The translations under genes and the position numbers were made by a program. The notes below the pieces were generated by a model, which did no database searches, was not told the DNA's origin, and saw only the letters and a program-made list of their open reading frames with translations. Of a stretch of 64,000 bases of DNA, positions 13,867 to 23,699 are shown in pieces. Location: NCBI GenBank assembly GCA_946800325.1, contig OX326958.1, positions 20,968,414-21,032,413 of the forward strand, in the 5' to 3' direction. The DNA comes from Luzula sylvatica. Taxonomy: Eukaryota; Streptophyta; Magnoliopsida; Poales; Juncaceae. Position 1 is the stretch's first letter. The number at the start of each line of letters is the position of its first letter.

Positions 13867-14364
13867 CTTCGTTGGCCGAGAGATAATGGAACACTGGAGG
13901 GACCAACTTTCTAAATATAAATTATTTGATCTTGTTTTAAGTTTTTTTTCCTTTGTTTGAATAGTTCTGTTTGTTTCGAGTTCATGTGCTTGGTTTTGAT
14001 TGTTCAAGTTCTGTTTTCAAGATCCAGCAGGATCATCCATTTCGTTTTGTCATAAGCTGCAACTTCTATTTCTAGTTAAATATGATCCAAATGATTACTT
14101 ATCTGATGTTAACGAATACAAATTTAATATTACTTTTGAGTAGTTAAATGTACTTTCAAGGCATAATTTTTTAAAATTGAACATAGAGCACCAAACATGC
14201 TCTTAATGGGCTCATTTTTATATTAAACGGGTTTGAATCGTACAAGCAACTTCGTCCAAAGAAAAATACAAAAATTGTAAAAGAGAGCAATCGTAAAATG
14301 TATGATGATTATTTTTTGGATCACTTAGTGTAGAGAAGTTATGGTTTAGCAATGATCCAGCTGT
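13867..14364 (+). other. 3' flank of the DUF674 gene
   Basis: AT-rich sequence after the stop codon, presumably 3' UTR followed by spacer. No other gene, RNA or repeat was recognised. Confidence 0.5.
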
Positions 14365-14739
14365 TTACAAAATTGTGTGATGTTGTGGCTTAGTAGTAAA
14401 GGCATTTTTCTCTTTTAATTGAAGATTCGATTGTTTCGTTCTTTTCAGAAAAGCCATACATATGCGGCCCATCTCTGGATAGAATTTTCTTTTGCTGATT
14501 CGTCGGTGTGGGGTTTTTTTGGAGCTCGAGCCATGAAGATAGTAACGAGTCATGGGGTCGACTTGACTTGAGAGCTCCAATTTGTGAAAACAGGTGAGAG
14601 TGTACGGACATTGAGTCAAGAGATGGGATATGGTTTCAAGAGTTTCGGAGCATATTATGCAATATGTTTTGCGAGGCCAGAGTCGTTTTGCTACATTTTC
14701 TAAATTTTTCGAAAAAAAAAAAAAAAGCCAGATGTACAA
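14365..14739 (-). pseudogene. LINE reverse-transcriptase zinc-binding domain fragment (zf-RVT)
   Basis: The minus-strand frame contains CIICSETLETISHLLTQCPY, the Cys-x2-Cys ... H-x4-C pattern of the zf-RVT domain found at the C-terminus of plant non-LTR reverse transcriptases. No RT or endonuclease domain is next to it, and the frame begins in a T-run, so this is a fragment rather than a working gene. A plus-strand LINE tail lies 300 bp away in the opposite orientation. Confidence 0.6.
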
Positions 14740-15030
14740 TATTGGACTTTCAGCGGGATTCTTGTTGATTCTTGCTTGCTAGACCTATATGGGCCAAATG
14801 GTTATGATACCCGAGTTGATGACAGTTGTATAAACCTCTTTTGTCGAGAATTTTACTACTGGTTGCTATTAGTTTGCTCTGAAAGAAAACTGTAGATTGC
14901 TTGTAATTTTATGAGATCTTTTTATAAAATATGAACAGAAGGATTGGCGAGTATTTTGTAATAGAGAGGCCTCTTCCACGTCGTAGATTTCTTTTATGTA
15001 ATAGAGAGGTATTTTATAAAACATGCGAGC

Positions 15031-15411
15031 TTGTGGAATCCGACAAAAAGAATGGCCCCCAAGTCAGATCGGCATTTGGGAAAAAACAACAAATATTTGA
15101 ACCCTCGACACGTCAATGAATGGGACTCAACATGGCTAGCATCGCTATGGAGCATATGGAAGACAAGGAATAACAAGATCTTCAACGACAAGATGCCGAA
15201 TGTCGTTGTAACATCCGAATGGGCACGAACGGAAGCAAAACAGTGGTTACGCCAATGCCACTGACATACTGTCATGCTACTTCAAGAACCATTTACCCTT
15301 CCTTAAACTCAAATGTTTTTTATATCTTTAAACCGAGATGTAAATATTGGTAAATAACTTATTCTTAATTAATAAAATCTTGGTAGCCTATTGCCAATCA
15401 CTTAAAAAAAA
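15031..15411 (+). pseudogene. LINE 3' end: zf-RVT tail, 3' UTR and poly(A)
   Basis: The frame 15031-15264 ends with WLASLWSIWKTRNNKIFND and a short tail, the arrangement seen just after the zf-RVT zinc motif in plant LINE-derived proteins. A stop at 15262-15264 is followed by about 135 bp of 3' UTR-like sequence containing AATAAAAT. A short A-run follows at about 15402-15410, as at a retroposed 3' end. Upstream the match is lost, so the copy is strongly 5'-truncated. A target duplication was not identified. Confidence 0.55.
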
Positions 15412-15488
15412 GGACAACCAAAGTCATTGAACCTCGGCGGTCTCCTCACAGACACTATAGTTCATGAATACATCTGATCTGATATGAT

Positions 15489-16087
15489 TAGGGGTGTCAA
15501 CGGTTCGGATCCGGTTCGGATAGTGGTCATACCAGATCCATATCCATATTGTTGGATCCGGATACGGTTCGGATAATAAACGGATACGGATACGGTTCGG
15601 ATATTGTCGGATACGGATACGGATATGGTTCTGTTTCGGATATTAAAACGGATACTATGTTATCATAACGTAACTTACTTTTTAGCTATAAATATATATA
15701 ATTTGTGACATGAACGATAAATATGATTATATTTAAACATAATTTTACGATTGTGAGTTAAATCACTTACAAATCATTAATTTGTATATGATTTTTCAAC
15801 TAATATCAAATATAATACATAAAATAATATATAATATGAGTATTCGGATCCGGTTTCGGATACTCGAATCTAGTTTCGAGTATCCGGATCCTAAAAATAC
15901 CCGGATCCGGAACACGGATCCGGTTCCTGCACCAAAACCGAATATCGAATCCGGTTCCGGATCTTAAAATTAGCAACCAGATCCATATCCGGATCCACTC
16001 GGATTCGGATATTTTTTTCGAATCCGGATATTTTTTCGGATACGGTTCGGGTCGGTTCGGGCAATATCCACACCATTGACATCCCTA
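15489..16087. mobile_element. Non-autonomous hAT-like element with GGATAC arrays
   Basis: The left end TAGGGGTGTCAA and right end TTGACATCCCTA form 12-bp terminal inverted repeats with one mismatch. They are flanked by a perfect 8-bp duplication, GATATGAT at 15481-15488 and 16088-16095. An 8-bp TSD with this terminus is the hAT superfamily hallmark. The 599-bp body lacks transposase. It is made largely of degenerate GGATCCGGTTCGGATACGG-type words in both orientations near each end, with an AT-rich centre. Confidence 0.85.
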
Positions 16088-16147
16088 GATATGATAGAGT
16101 TGTTTGAGAGCTCAGTGCAGCTTTCAGCAGGAAAAACATTTGTAGAT

Positions 16148-16713
16148 CTATGTTACGCAGATGCTTCAGAAATGCAAAGGTTACATGAGGATATGCGTAT
16201 ACGATACAGATACGGGTGAGATACAACTCCGATACGTATCGGATACGCCACATGGCATATCCAAATATTTTAATATTTTTTCGAATATGGAAGGATACGA
16301 CATGATACGGCTGATGATATTTTCATGATATTGTTGGGATACTCCATTTAGAATACTTCGACATATTATATATTTTGGTCCATAATATTTTTAAATAAAT
16401 TACATAGGATATTTGTAGATTAGTTTTTGGATACTTCTAGATTAGTTCTAAGATATTTCTAGAATAAGTTTATGATATTTTTATGATACTTGTATTATTT
16501 GGTTGATTTTATTTATTGTGGTGATATTTAATTTAAAAATATTGTTAATTTATTATTTTATTAATATTAATTTATGAATTATATATAATATAAATATATC
16601 AAAATAATAATTATATAGCCGTATCCGTATCGGTGATTTTTTGGAAAATAACCGTGTCGTTGTACCTGTATCGTATTAGATATGATATCCGTATCCGTAT
16701 TCGTGCAACATAG
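16148..16713. mobile_element. Second hAT-like MITE, CTATGTT termini
   Basis: The left end CTATGTTACGCAGATGC pairs with the right end, which reads CTATGTTGCACGAATACGG on the other strand. Flanks TTGTAGAT (16140-16147) and CTGTAGAT (16714-16721) agree at 7 of 8 positions, consistent with an aged 8-bp TSD. Degenerate GATACG words lie near both ends around an AT-rich core, with no coding capacity. It starts 52 bp after the TSD of the preceding hAT-like element. Confidence 0.7.
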
Positions 16714-17026
16714 CTGTAGATACCAAAAGAACTTCTCTTAAATGTTGAAACATTAATGTTGATTCTAATCTAAAAATATTATACTTTACTAAAAAAACTT
16801 CACTGAAACATTTATGATGCCTTCTTTTGTGCTAGCAATTAGGCGGGCGAAAGTGAAACTTGACAGAGATGAATGACCCTACACGGTAATAACCTAATGA
16901 AAATTTAAAATCAGTAACAAATCATATTAAGGCTATTATTCGAACTCTAATTTTCAAAATTCATTAAAAAATTTGACTTTGTAAAGATATTATATAAATA
17001 TATACAATGTAAAAATGTATATTTAT

Positions 17027-17734
17027 CAGTGTTTTAAATTGCGGCACAATTGCGAAAATTGAGGCCAAAATCATGTGTTCGCAATGTCGCAACGATATGT
17101 AGAGGAATATTGCTTTCTTGGAAAATAGGGTTATTGCGGCGCTATTGCGGCACAGATAGTTGTTAAATTGCACTAATAGAGAATGGGAAACATCATTTTA
17201 AAAACAGAAATAGGTTCGGGTTCATACCGGATTTAGTTTTCGGGTTCCGGCCCCTAACTTAAAAAAATCAAACCCGCTACTCTTAATAAACCGATCCGCT
17301 AATTTAAATAATACACTATCCTTTTCACAAACATCACAGTAACTGTTTCACCATTTAACTTCCTCGCGACAAAAAAAAAAAAAAGAGTCCAGCCGCTGCG
17401 AGGAGGAAGCAACCGCCGCCATCTATACCGGAATCGCCTTGAGGCCTGGCACCAGGAGGAAGGGGAGAGCTCCACGAAGCTTTCTCAAACTTCAATTTCT
17501 TCGATTTGGCTCAAATCATGGAAGGACGATTTTGAGCTCCCGAATTTTGTTTTGAAGAGGCTTCACGTTAACGTGCCTTCAAGATCCCAACTTACAAAAA
17601 ACTAGAAAATACTTATTGATTTAGAAGAGGATAATCATGACTTGGATTCTTAGTATTCATAGGAAGAAGATGATGATGTAAATGACAATATTTATTATTT
17701 AAAACAGACCGTTATATCGCAATTTGAAACATTG
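17027..17734. mobile_element. Third hAT-like element with a GC-rich internal block
   Basis: The left end CAGTGTTTTAAATTGCG and the right end (reverse strand CAATGTTTCAAATTGCG) match at 15 of 17 positions. Flanks ATATTTAT (17019-17026) and ATATATAT (17735-17742) match at 7 of 8, although both are low complexity. The interior has GCGGC-rich words near the left end and a GC-richer block at about 17380-17570. Near 17620-17700 one frame reads as acidic residues (EEDNHDLDS, EEDDDVND) interrupted by stops. That could be a decayed transposase tail, but this is weak. Confidence 0.55.
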
Positions 17735-18000
17735 ATATATATTATTATAATCATGAAATATTAATTGTTATTATTATTATTATAATATAATAGTAAACAT
17801 GTTAGTAGGTTGTATAAAACGGACTTGTGCAAGTGAAACGTGATGTACGTAAATGCAGTTTTTTTTACAATCCCGTAGGCCATTCAGTTTAGTAGTTAAT
17901 TAGTGGGTCATAGTAAGTGGTAGGAAGTGGATCATGGATAAGTCAGTTAATTAGAAGGTCCCAATCAAATTATAACGGTCAAAAATATTATATAACAAAC

Positions 18001-18226
18001 GAGAAGCCAAGGCTTTCATTTCTCTCTCTCTCTCTCCCGCCAAATTGCCGATCTCCTAGGTTGGAAGAAACAAGTAAGTCTTAGTTCTTATGCACTTATC
18101 TGGATATTCATTCTTATTTGAGTCGAATACTTATTTCTGAAGCATTTGTTTGAAATTCTCTTCTTAATTGATCGAAATTTATAGTTTAGGAGTAAATATC
18201 AAATGACCTAGTTTTTATTTTTGTAG
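18001..18226 (+). promoter_or_regulatory. Leader of the F-box gene with a 5' UTR intron
   Basis: A TC-rich stretch at about 18017-18037 suggests the 5' UTR. A GTAAGT donor at 18074 and a TTTTTGTAG acceptor ending at 18226 define a likely 153-bp leader intron just before the coding region. The splice calls rest on consensus only. Confidence 0.5.
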
Positions 18227-18259
18227 TCATCGTTGGAATCAGGGCACATTTGGTGTGGT

Positions 18260-19802
18260 ATGATGGATGATGAGAAGAATATTACAACTGCCATTAACTC
18301 AGAAATAATGAAGGGTAATGATGATATTGACAGGATAAGCAATTTACCCGATTCCATTCTTACGAATATCTTGTCACTATTGAAATCACACGAGATGGTG
18401 CGAACATGTGTATTATCAAAAAGATGGCGTAAACTCTGGGCCTTCGTGCCAAGTTTGTGCGTCGGCTATGATGAATGCAGAAGAACCTCAGACACCGAAG
18501 AGAGAAACCTACAGAGATTCGAGATTTTTGTTAGCTCGTTTTTGCGTCTCCGTGACGATGCCGCTGATCTCCACAGCTTGGCCCTCTGGCACAGTGTTAT
18601 GTACATCGCCAGAGCCATTATACCTGGTTCCTCTGCAACGGCATGGATTCATTATGCAGCAAAACACAATTCAAAGGAACTTCAGATAAATTTATATGGA
18701 CACGACCAAATTCATTACCCCGATTGCATTTTCACCTGCGGATCACTAGAGGATCTTCACCTGGAATATGAGATGGAGGAAGGCCGAGTAGAAATTAAGC
18801 CAGATAAGGTTTTCCTCCCGAAATTAATAAGTCTTGCTCTTAATTATGCATTTATTACCGGTGATTCCATGGAAAAGCTTCTCGTTGGGTGCCCTGTCCT
18901 TGAAGAACTAAACATACGGAACTGCACTTTAGAGATGAATAGCATTTCATTTCAGACTTTGAAAAGCTTGTATATGAAGAATTGTAATTTTGCAAGCGAG
19001 GCGTCGAACCATTCAACGTATCCTATTTCTGCTCCAAATGTCGAATGCCTTTACTTCTCCGCCCAATCCGCGACCGGTGCCAAACTGAATGATATGCCGA
19101 AGTTGAAGGAAGCACACGTAGTGGCCGAAATTAATGATAGTTTGGATCCAAACTATAATCTCGAATTTCTCAGTGCCCTTTCTCATGTCGAGGATCTGGA
19201 CTTACGATCTTTAGTATTTAAGGTATGTGGCTTCTTTTAACTTTTCCTTCTCTTTGTAGTTTGTTTTACTTGTCAAATTTTAAAATAATCTTTTTAACTC
19301 TCATAGGAAATGTTGGAAGCAGAATTACCAAGATGTCGAACATTTTACAACTTGAAAACCCTTGACCTCAGTGAAGGATGCATGTCCTGCCATTTTCATC
19401 TAGTGTCCTCTTTGCTTGATCTTTGCCCTAATTTGGAGCATCTAACTTTTTGGCACGATGAAGAAATGTGTGAGGTGATTATGCTTGACTCAATTCGCTT
19501 TGCCCTAATTTTGAGCATCTAATTTATAGTCTTCTCTTCTTCTCTTATTAATTTATTTTCCTAATATGTGTACAATTCAAAATTTCCAGAATGAACATAT
19601 CCAGGAAGAGCATGATCAAAATTCAGAGCAAACGGAAAGCTTTGGTTGCCGTCGCCTAAGGAAGATAGATATTTTCTACACAGAAAATGACCGCAATGTG
19701 GATCGACTCGTAGCGCTTCTTTTGAAAAAAACAATGGCAATTTCTGACGTTAAAATTACCCTGACGTCAACAGAATGGCAATCTCTGACGGAACTTCCGT
19801 GA
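18260..19802 (+). CDS. F-box/LRR protein with FBD-like tail, three exons
   Basis: The model joins 18260-19222, 19307-19474 and 19590-19802, with GT-AG introns and phase-0 junctions, for about 447 aa. The first ATG in the frame is at 18260. The F-box lies at residues 23-62 (DRISNLPDSILTNILSLL, then VLSKRWRKLW). Leucine-rich segments follow, such as LISLALNYAFITGDSMEKLL, LEELNIRNCTL and FQTLKSLYMKNCNF, and exon 2 adds a CPNLEHLTFW repeat. The C-terminus (CRRLRKIDIFY ... LLLKKTMAISDVKITL) resembles the FBD domain. Proteins of this type are substrate-recognition subunits of SCF ubiquitin ligases, with the F-box binding SKP1. The substrate cannot be inferred. No frameshift or stop interrupts the model, so it may be functional. 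Such genes are numerous and fast-evolving in plants. Confidence 0.85.
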
Positions 19803-19959
19803 GAAACTTATTAGTTCGTTAATTTGCTACAAATATTTGCTGTATGATATGACAGTGTTTCTAGTACCATGTTCCAAAGATTGTCTGAGTTTTAGATTCT
19901 TCTATTTTTACCAATGATCTCACCATTTAAATCTTCTATGTAGCCTGTAATGGTATAGG

Positions 19960-20238
19960 GGTTATATATTCACCCCAAACTCAAAATCACATCCTTAATG
20001 AGGTGACAAATGAAAAATAAGTGAATTGATTTGTATTATTAATTGACTCAATTAACAATTTAATTGATTGTTTAATTAAATTGACACGTCAATGAATATC
20101 TACTAATAGTAACATATTATAAATTGTTTACGTGTCAAGTAATATTTAATTGACTCAATTAGAAATACTAATCGACTCATTTAATTATTTTTTATCACCT
20201 TATCAAGAATATTGGGATGAGTTTAGAGGGCCAACTAT
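19960..20238. mobile_element. MITE with AAACTC-type inverted ends and CACGTCAA core
   Basis: The left arm (ACCCCAAACTCAAAATCAC then ATGAGGTGACAAATGAAAAATAA) is inversely related to the right arm, which on the reverse strand reads CCCTCTAAACTCATCCC then AAGGTGATAAAAAATAA. The centre holds TTGACACGTCAAT and TTACGTGTCAA. A related copy is cut by the window end at 63791-64000. Exact ends and TSD are uncertain. Confidence 0.6.
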
Positions 20239-20239
20239 A

Positions 20240-20640
20240 TGTTGGGTTTTGCATCGACCCCGAGTCCTGCACAGCGGAATGAAGAGTTCGGTCTGAACCT
20301 GATTTCAAGAATCCCGTTGATGTTTCCTAGAGTACGAACCTATGCAATAAACTAAACGGATCTACGAAAACCAAGAGCACAAAAAGAAATGAGCACCATG
20401 CACTGATCCTCACAACCCAATGAACCAAAACGAACGAAGCCTGCATCCCACTAACACCAAGAGCAGCGAAAAGAATCAACGCAGAATAAAATCCCACATT
20501 GTACGGCTGCAATTATCCAGTAAAAAAGAAATCGTACGGCAACGACAACTGAAGCGTGGAACGTTGTGAATACTGAAAAACACCAGTAACCTTGGTATTC
20601 TTTCCAAATTGATAATATAAAGAAGAGTAATAAGAATAAC
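20240..20640 (-). mobile_element. LTR fragment related to elements A and F, minus strand
   Basis: On the reverse strand this ends in GGGTCGATGCAAAACCCAACA. It shares with the A and F LTRs a GACC...CTTCAtTCCGCTGtGC-type tail shortly before CCCAACA. The other end is lost in the neighbouring AAT microsatellite. It lies directly beside the MITE at 19960-20238. Confidence 0.45.
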
Positions 20641-20644
20641 AACA

Positions 20645-20663
20645 ATTTTAATAATAATAATAG

Positions 20664-20716
<53 letters not shown>

Positions 20717-20880
20717 GTTATTATTATTATTATTATTATCAATGCATAGTTAAAAATGTATTTAAGAATTAATAATAATAATTCTACTACTACTACCACT
20801 AATAATAATAACAATAATATAAAAAGAATAATATGAATAATAATAGTAACAAAGACAATAAATAATAAATAATACATAAC
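20645..20880. repeat. (AAT/ATT)n microsatellite
   Basis: Long runs of ATT and AAT trinucleotides, imperfect toward 20880, with TAC interruptions near 20785. The long leucine/isoleucine reading frames on the minus strand are products of this repeat. Confidence 0.9.
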
Positions 20881-20972
20881 TAAAAATCGAATATTGGATA
20901 TTGTATTTGTATATGTATTCGTATTTTAAAATTGGATATCGGTTATCTGATATCGTATTCGTATTTGAAATA
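20881..20972. repeat. Left arm of a degenerate GATATCG array split by LTR F
   Basis: Words such as TTGGATATCGGTTATCTGAT and TCGTATTCGTATTTG stop at the LTR terminus at 20973 and resume at 58376, with the same GGATATCG..TATCTGATAC order. This shows the two arms were once one locus. Confidence 0.6.
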
Positions 20973-21335
20973 TGTTGGGTATCAACATCGCTACCGAGCT
21001 CCGCGCAACGGATTGAAGAGCCCGGTACGACCCGGTCCCGAGGACCACGTCACCGATCCGAAAGCACAAATCATAAAATGCAACTACCTATGAATATAAA
21101 TCCTATATACATAGAGACATATCACGTGAAATTGATCACGGAGACGGGTTGTTCACGTAGTTGCTGCTTGCTTGCTTCGATTCCGGTAACACGCACGTCC
21201 CACGCCCACGCGATTCGACACCTTACTCGAAGCTCCGATTTGTGGAATACAAATGGATTGCTTTCCGGTTTGCCCTTCGACCTTCCTCGAACGTGCTCTC
21301 GTTAGATCACTGAGAAGGCTTCAGCTGAAACCTCT

Positions 21336-23551
21336 TGAAGGAAATACAGTTTCGGACCAATCGTAAAAGTGTACACAAGGATAAACGAACGTACGCGTTC
21401 GTGGGCATAAATAATGTGTATATTAGATGCACATATGTATATTGGATATACATGGTTAAATTGATAAGAAACGGTTTTTATTAAGAAAACCAGAAAATTC
21501 AGTTTAAGCCGTTTTGGTAAAACTGACATAACTTTCAGTGGGAAACTCCAATTTGAATGGTTCAAATTGGGTTAGATAGATAATGAGATTATCTAGAACT
21601 TTAATATAGAAATATTTTTCATTTGAGCGAAGTATCAGTGCCGTTTTAATGCAATACCGAAAGGGTGCGACTGTTTGACATACAGTTAGTAAAACGTCCG
21701 TAATTTCGCACCCAAACTCCAATTGGGCCAGATCCAATTGGGTTGGAAATATAATAAGATTATATACAACTATCGTGAAGGTTTAAAGTCGGTTGGGACG
21801 ATTTAATATTTTCGTTTCAACAGAATACTGAAAGGGTGTCTGTAGTTTTCTGTCTGAAAATGTGTATATGAAATATACATACCTTTTGGCCCATCCTTAT
21901 CCTATGTAATATAAATAGGATGTTTCTCTCTCTCTCTCTAGACCAGATCATTCAGTCCAATTGATTCTTATCAATAGAATTATCCAGAAATACAGAGTCA
22001 TCTTTCAAGAGAGTGAAAGAGCGTGAAGAGAGAAAGACCGAGAAAAAAGAGTTTTTTCTCGGTATAGAGAATCAACCAATCAAGCAAGTTCGCCGGTGCT
22101 TCGTCTAGGCAGTTGCATCCGCGACCGACAAACTCCGACTCACGGTGGATACAAGTAGAGGAGCGACACTTGTGGCTCTCCGATTGTGATCAAACCGAAG
22201 GAGCAAAACTGTGGGCTGTGGAAGAGTGTGGACGTGGGATGCACGAAAAACAACCGGAGGCGTGTCAAGACGGTGGGAGACGTGTGGTATGGGACGCACG
22301 TGAAGGAAATACAGTTTCGGATCAACCGTAAAAGTGTACACAAGGATAAACGAACGTAAGCGTACATTCGTGGTCATATCTTTCAGTAGAAAAATCCAAT
22401 TTGAATGGTTCAAATAGGGTTAGATAGATAATAAGATTATCTACAACCTTCATTTAGAAATATATTTCATATGAACGAAGTATTAGTGTCGTTTCTATGA
22501 AATACCGAAAGGGTGCAACAGTATGACATACAGTTAGTAAAACGGTTATAACGTTTGCATACGAACTCCAATTGGACCAGGCCAAATTGCGTTGGGTAGA
22601 TAATAAGATTATCTACAACTTTCATGTAGGTTGATTTTCTGTCAGAGGAATTTACCAATTTCGTATGGACAGAATACTGAACAGATTCATGCATCTTCCT
22701 GTGTGAAAGAGTATATATTGGATATACATGTCTTTTGGCCAATCCTAATCCTATGTGATATAAATAGGATAATTCTCTCTCATCTAAAGATCAGATCATT
22801 CAGATCATTCTATGGTATTATTCAGAATAATCCAAAAATATAAAGAGACATCTTTCAAGAGAGTGAAAAAGTGTGAAGAGAGAAAGACCGAGAAAAAGGA
22901 GTTTTTCTCGGTGTAGAGAATCAATCTAATCAAGCAAGTTCGCCGGTGCAGCGTCTAGGCAGTTGCATCCGCGACCGATGAACTCCGACTCACGGTGGAT
23001 ACAAATAGAGGAGCAACACTTGTGGCTCTCCGATTGTGATCAAACCGAAGGAGCAAAACTGTTGGCTGTGGAAGAGTGTGGACGTGGGACGCACGAAAGA
23101 CAACTGGAGGCGTGTCAAGACGGTGGGAGACGTGTGGTATGGGACGCACGGGCTAGTCACCAACGTGACACCGGAGAAGGAAAGGATGCGAGCGATCAAC
23201 CCGTCGTGCGTGATCAATTTCACGCTGGTAATCGTCTATCCTTCTATTGCATCGTACCCTCGAAGTCATGGCGTGATCTTGGATTTAGGGAACCGGACCG
23301 GGCCTTCATATCCGCTGCGCGGGCCCGGGGTCGGGCGAATTCCCAACAGCATGGACTAGTCACCAACGTGACACCGGAGAAGGAAAGGATGCGAGCGATC
23401 GACCCGTCGTGCGTGATCAATTTCACGCTGGTAATCGTCTATCCTTCTATTGCATCGTACCCTCGAAGTCATGGCGTGATCTTGGATTTAGGGAACCGGA
23501 TCGGGCCTTCATATTCGCTGCGCGGGCCCGGGGATGGTTGAATTCCCAACA
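21336..23551 (+). repeat. 5' LTR of element A, interrupted by solo LTR X
   Basis: The first part, 21336-22300, runs from TGAAGG to GGGACGCACG. The second part, 23354-23551, resumes at GACTAGTCACC and ends CCCAACA, exactly where the uninterrupted 3' LTR continues at about 49437. TATAAATAG at 21910-21918, followed by TTTCTCTCTC, is the probable promoter. Confidence 0.85.
22301..23348 (+). mobile_element. Solo LTR X inside the 5' LTR of element A
   Basis: It begins TGAAGGAAATACAG and ends AATTCCCAACA (1048 bp). The duplicated target is GCACG at 22296-22300 and GCATG at 23349-23353, one C-to-T change apart. It is a diverged member of the same LTR family as A, lacking the GTGTATATTAGATGC segment. 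Its own TATA-like motif (GATATAAATAGG) lies near 22760. With no internal region, it is a solo LTR left by LTR-LTR recombination. Confidence 0.82.
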
Positions 23552-23570
23552 GTGGTATCAGAGTGATCGC
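23552..23570 (+). other. Primer binding site of element A
   Basis: GTGGTATCAGAGTGATC lies directly after the 5' LTR. TGGTATCAGAG is complementary to the 3' end of plant initiator tRNA-Met, the usual primer of Ty1/copia elements. Confidence 0.85.
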
Positions 23571-23699
23571 CATCGATTCGAGGGTCGAATCATAGTCGTA
23601 TATTCGATATACGCACGGGTTATCAAAGTTCGTACCCGTTTGCATGATGTTACATATTTAGAACGTCAATTTCGTTAAAATCACAAGTGGAATTCACTA

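Noticed and set aside
15782..16253. ORFs with repeated R/I/P/D/S residues
   Set aside because: They are translations of the GGATCC/GGATAC arrays in the hAT-like elements.
20476..20877. 133-codon minus-strand ORF resembling a membrane protein
   Set aside because: It is a translation of the AAT/ATT microsatellite, so the hydrophobic run is a repeat artefact.
22113..23541. ORFs of 60-192 codons in the LTR region
   Set aside because: They are repeated in every copy of the A-family LTR, in several frames and both strands, without domains. They are noncoding LTR shadows.
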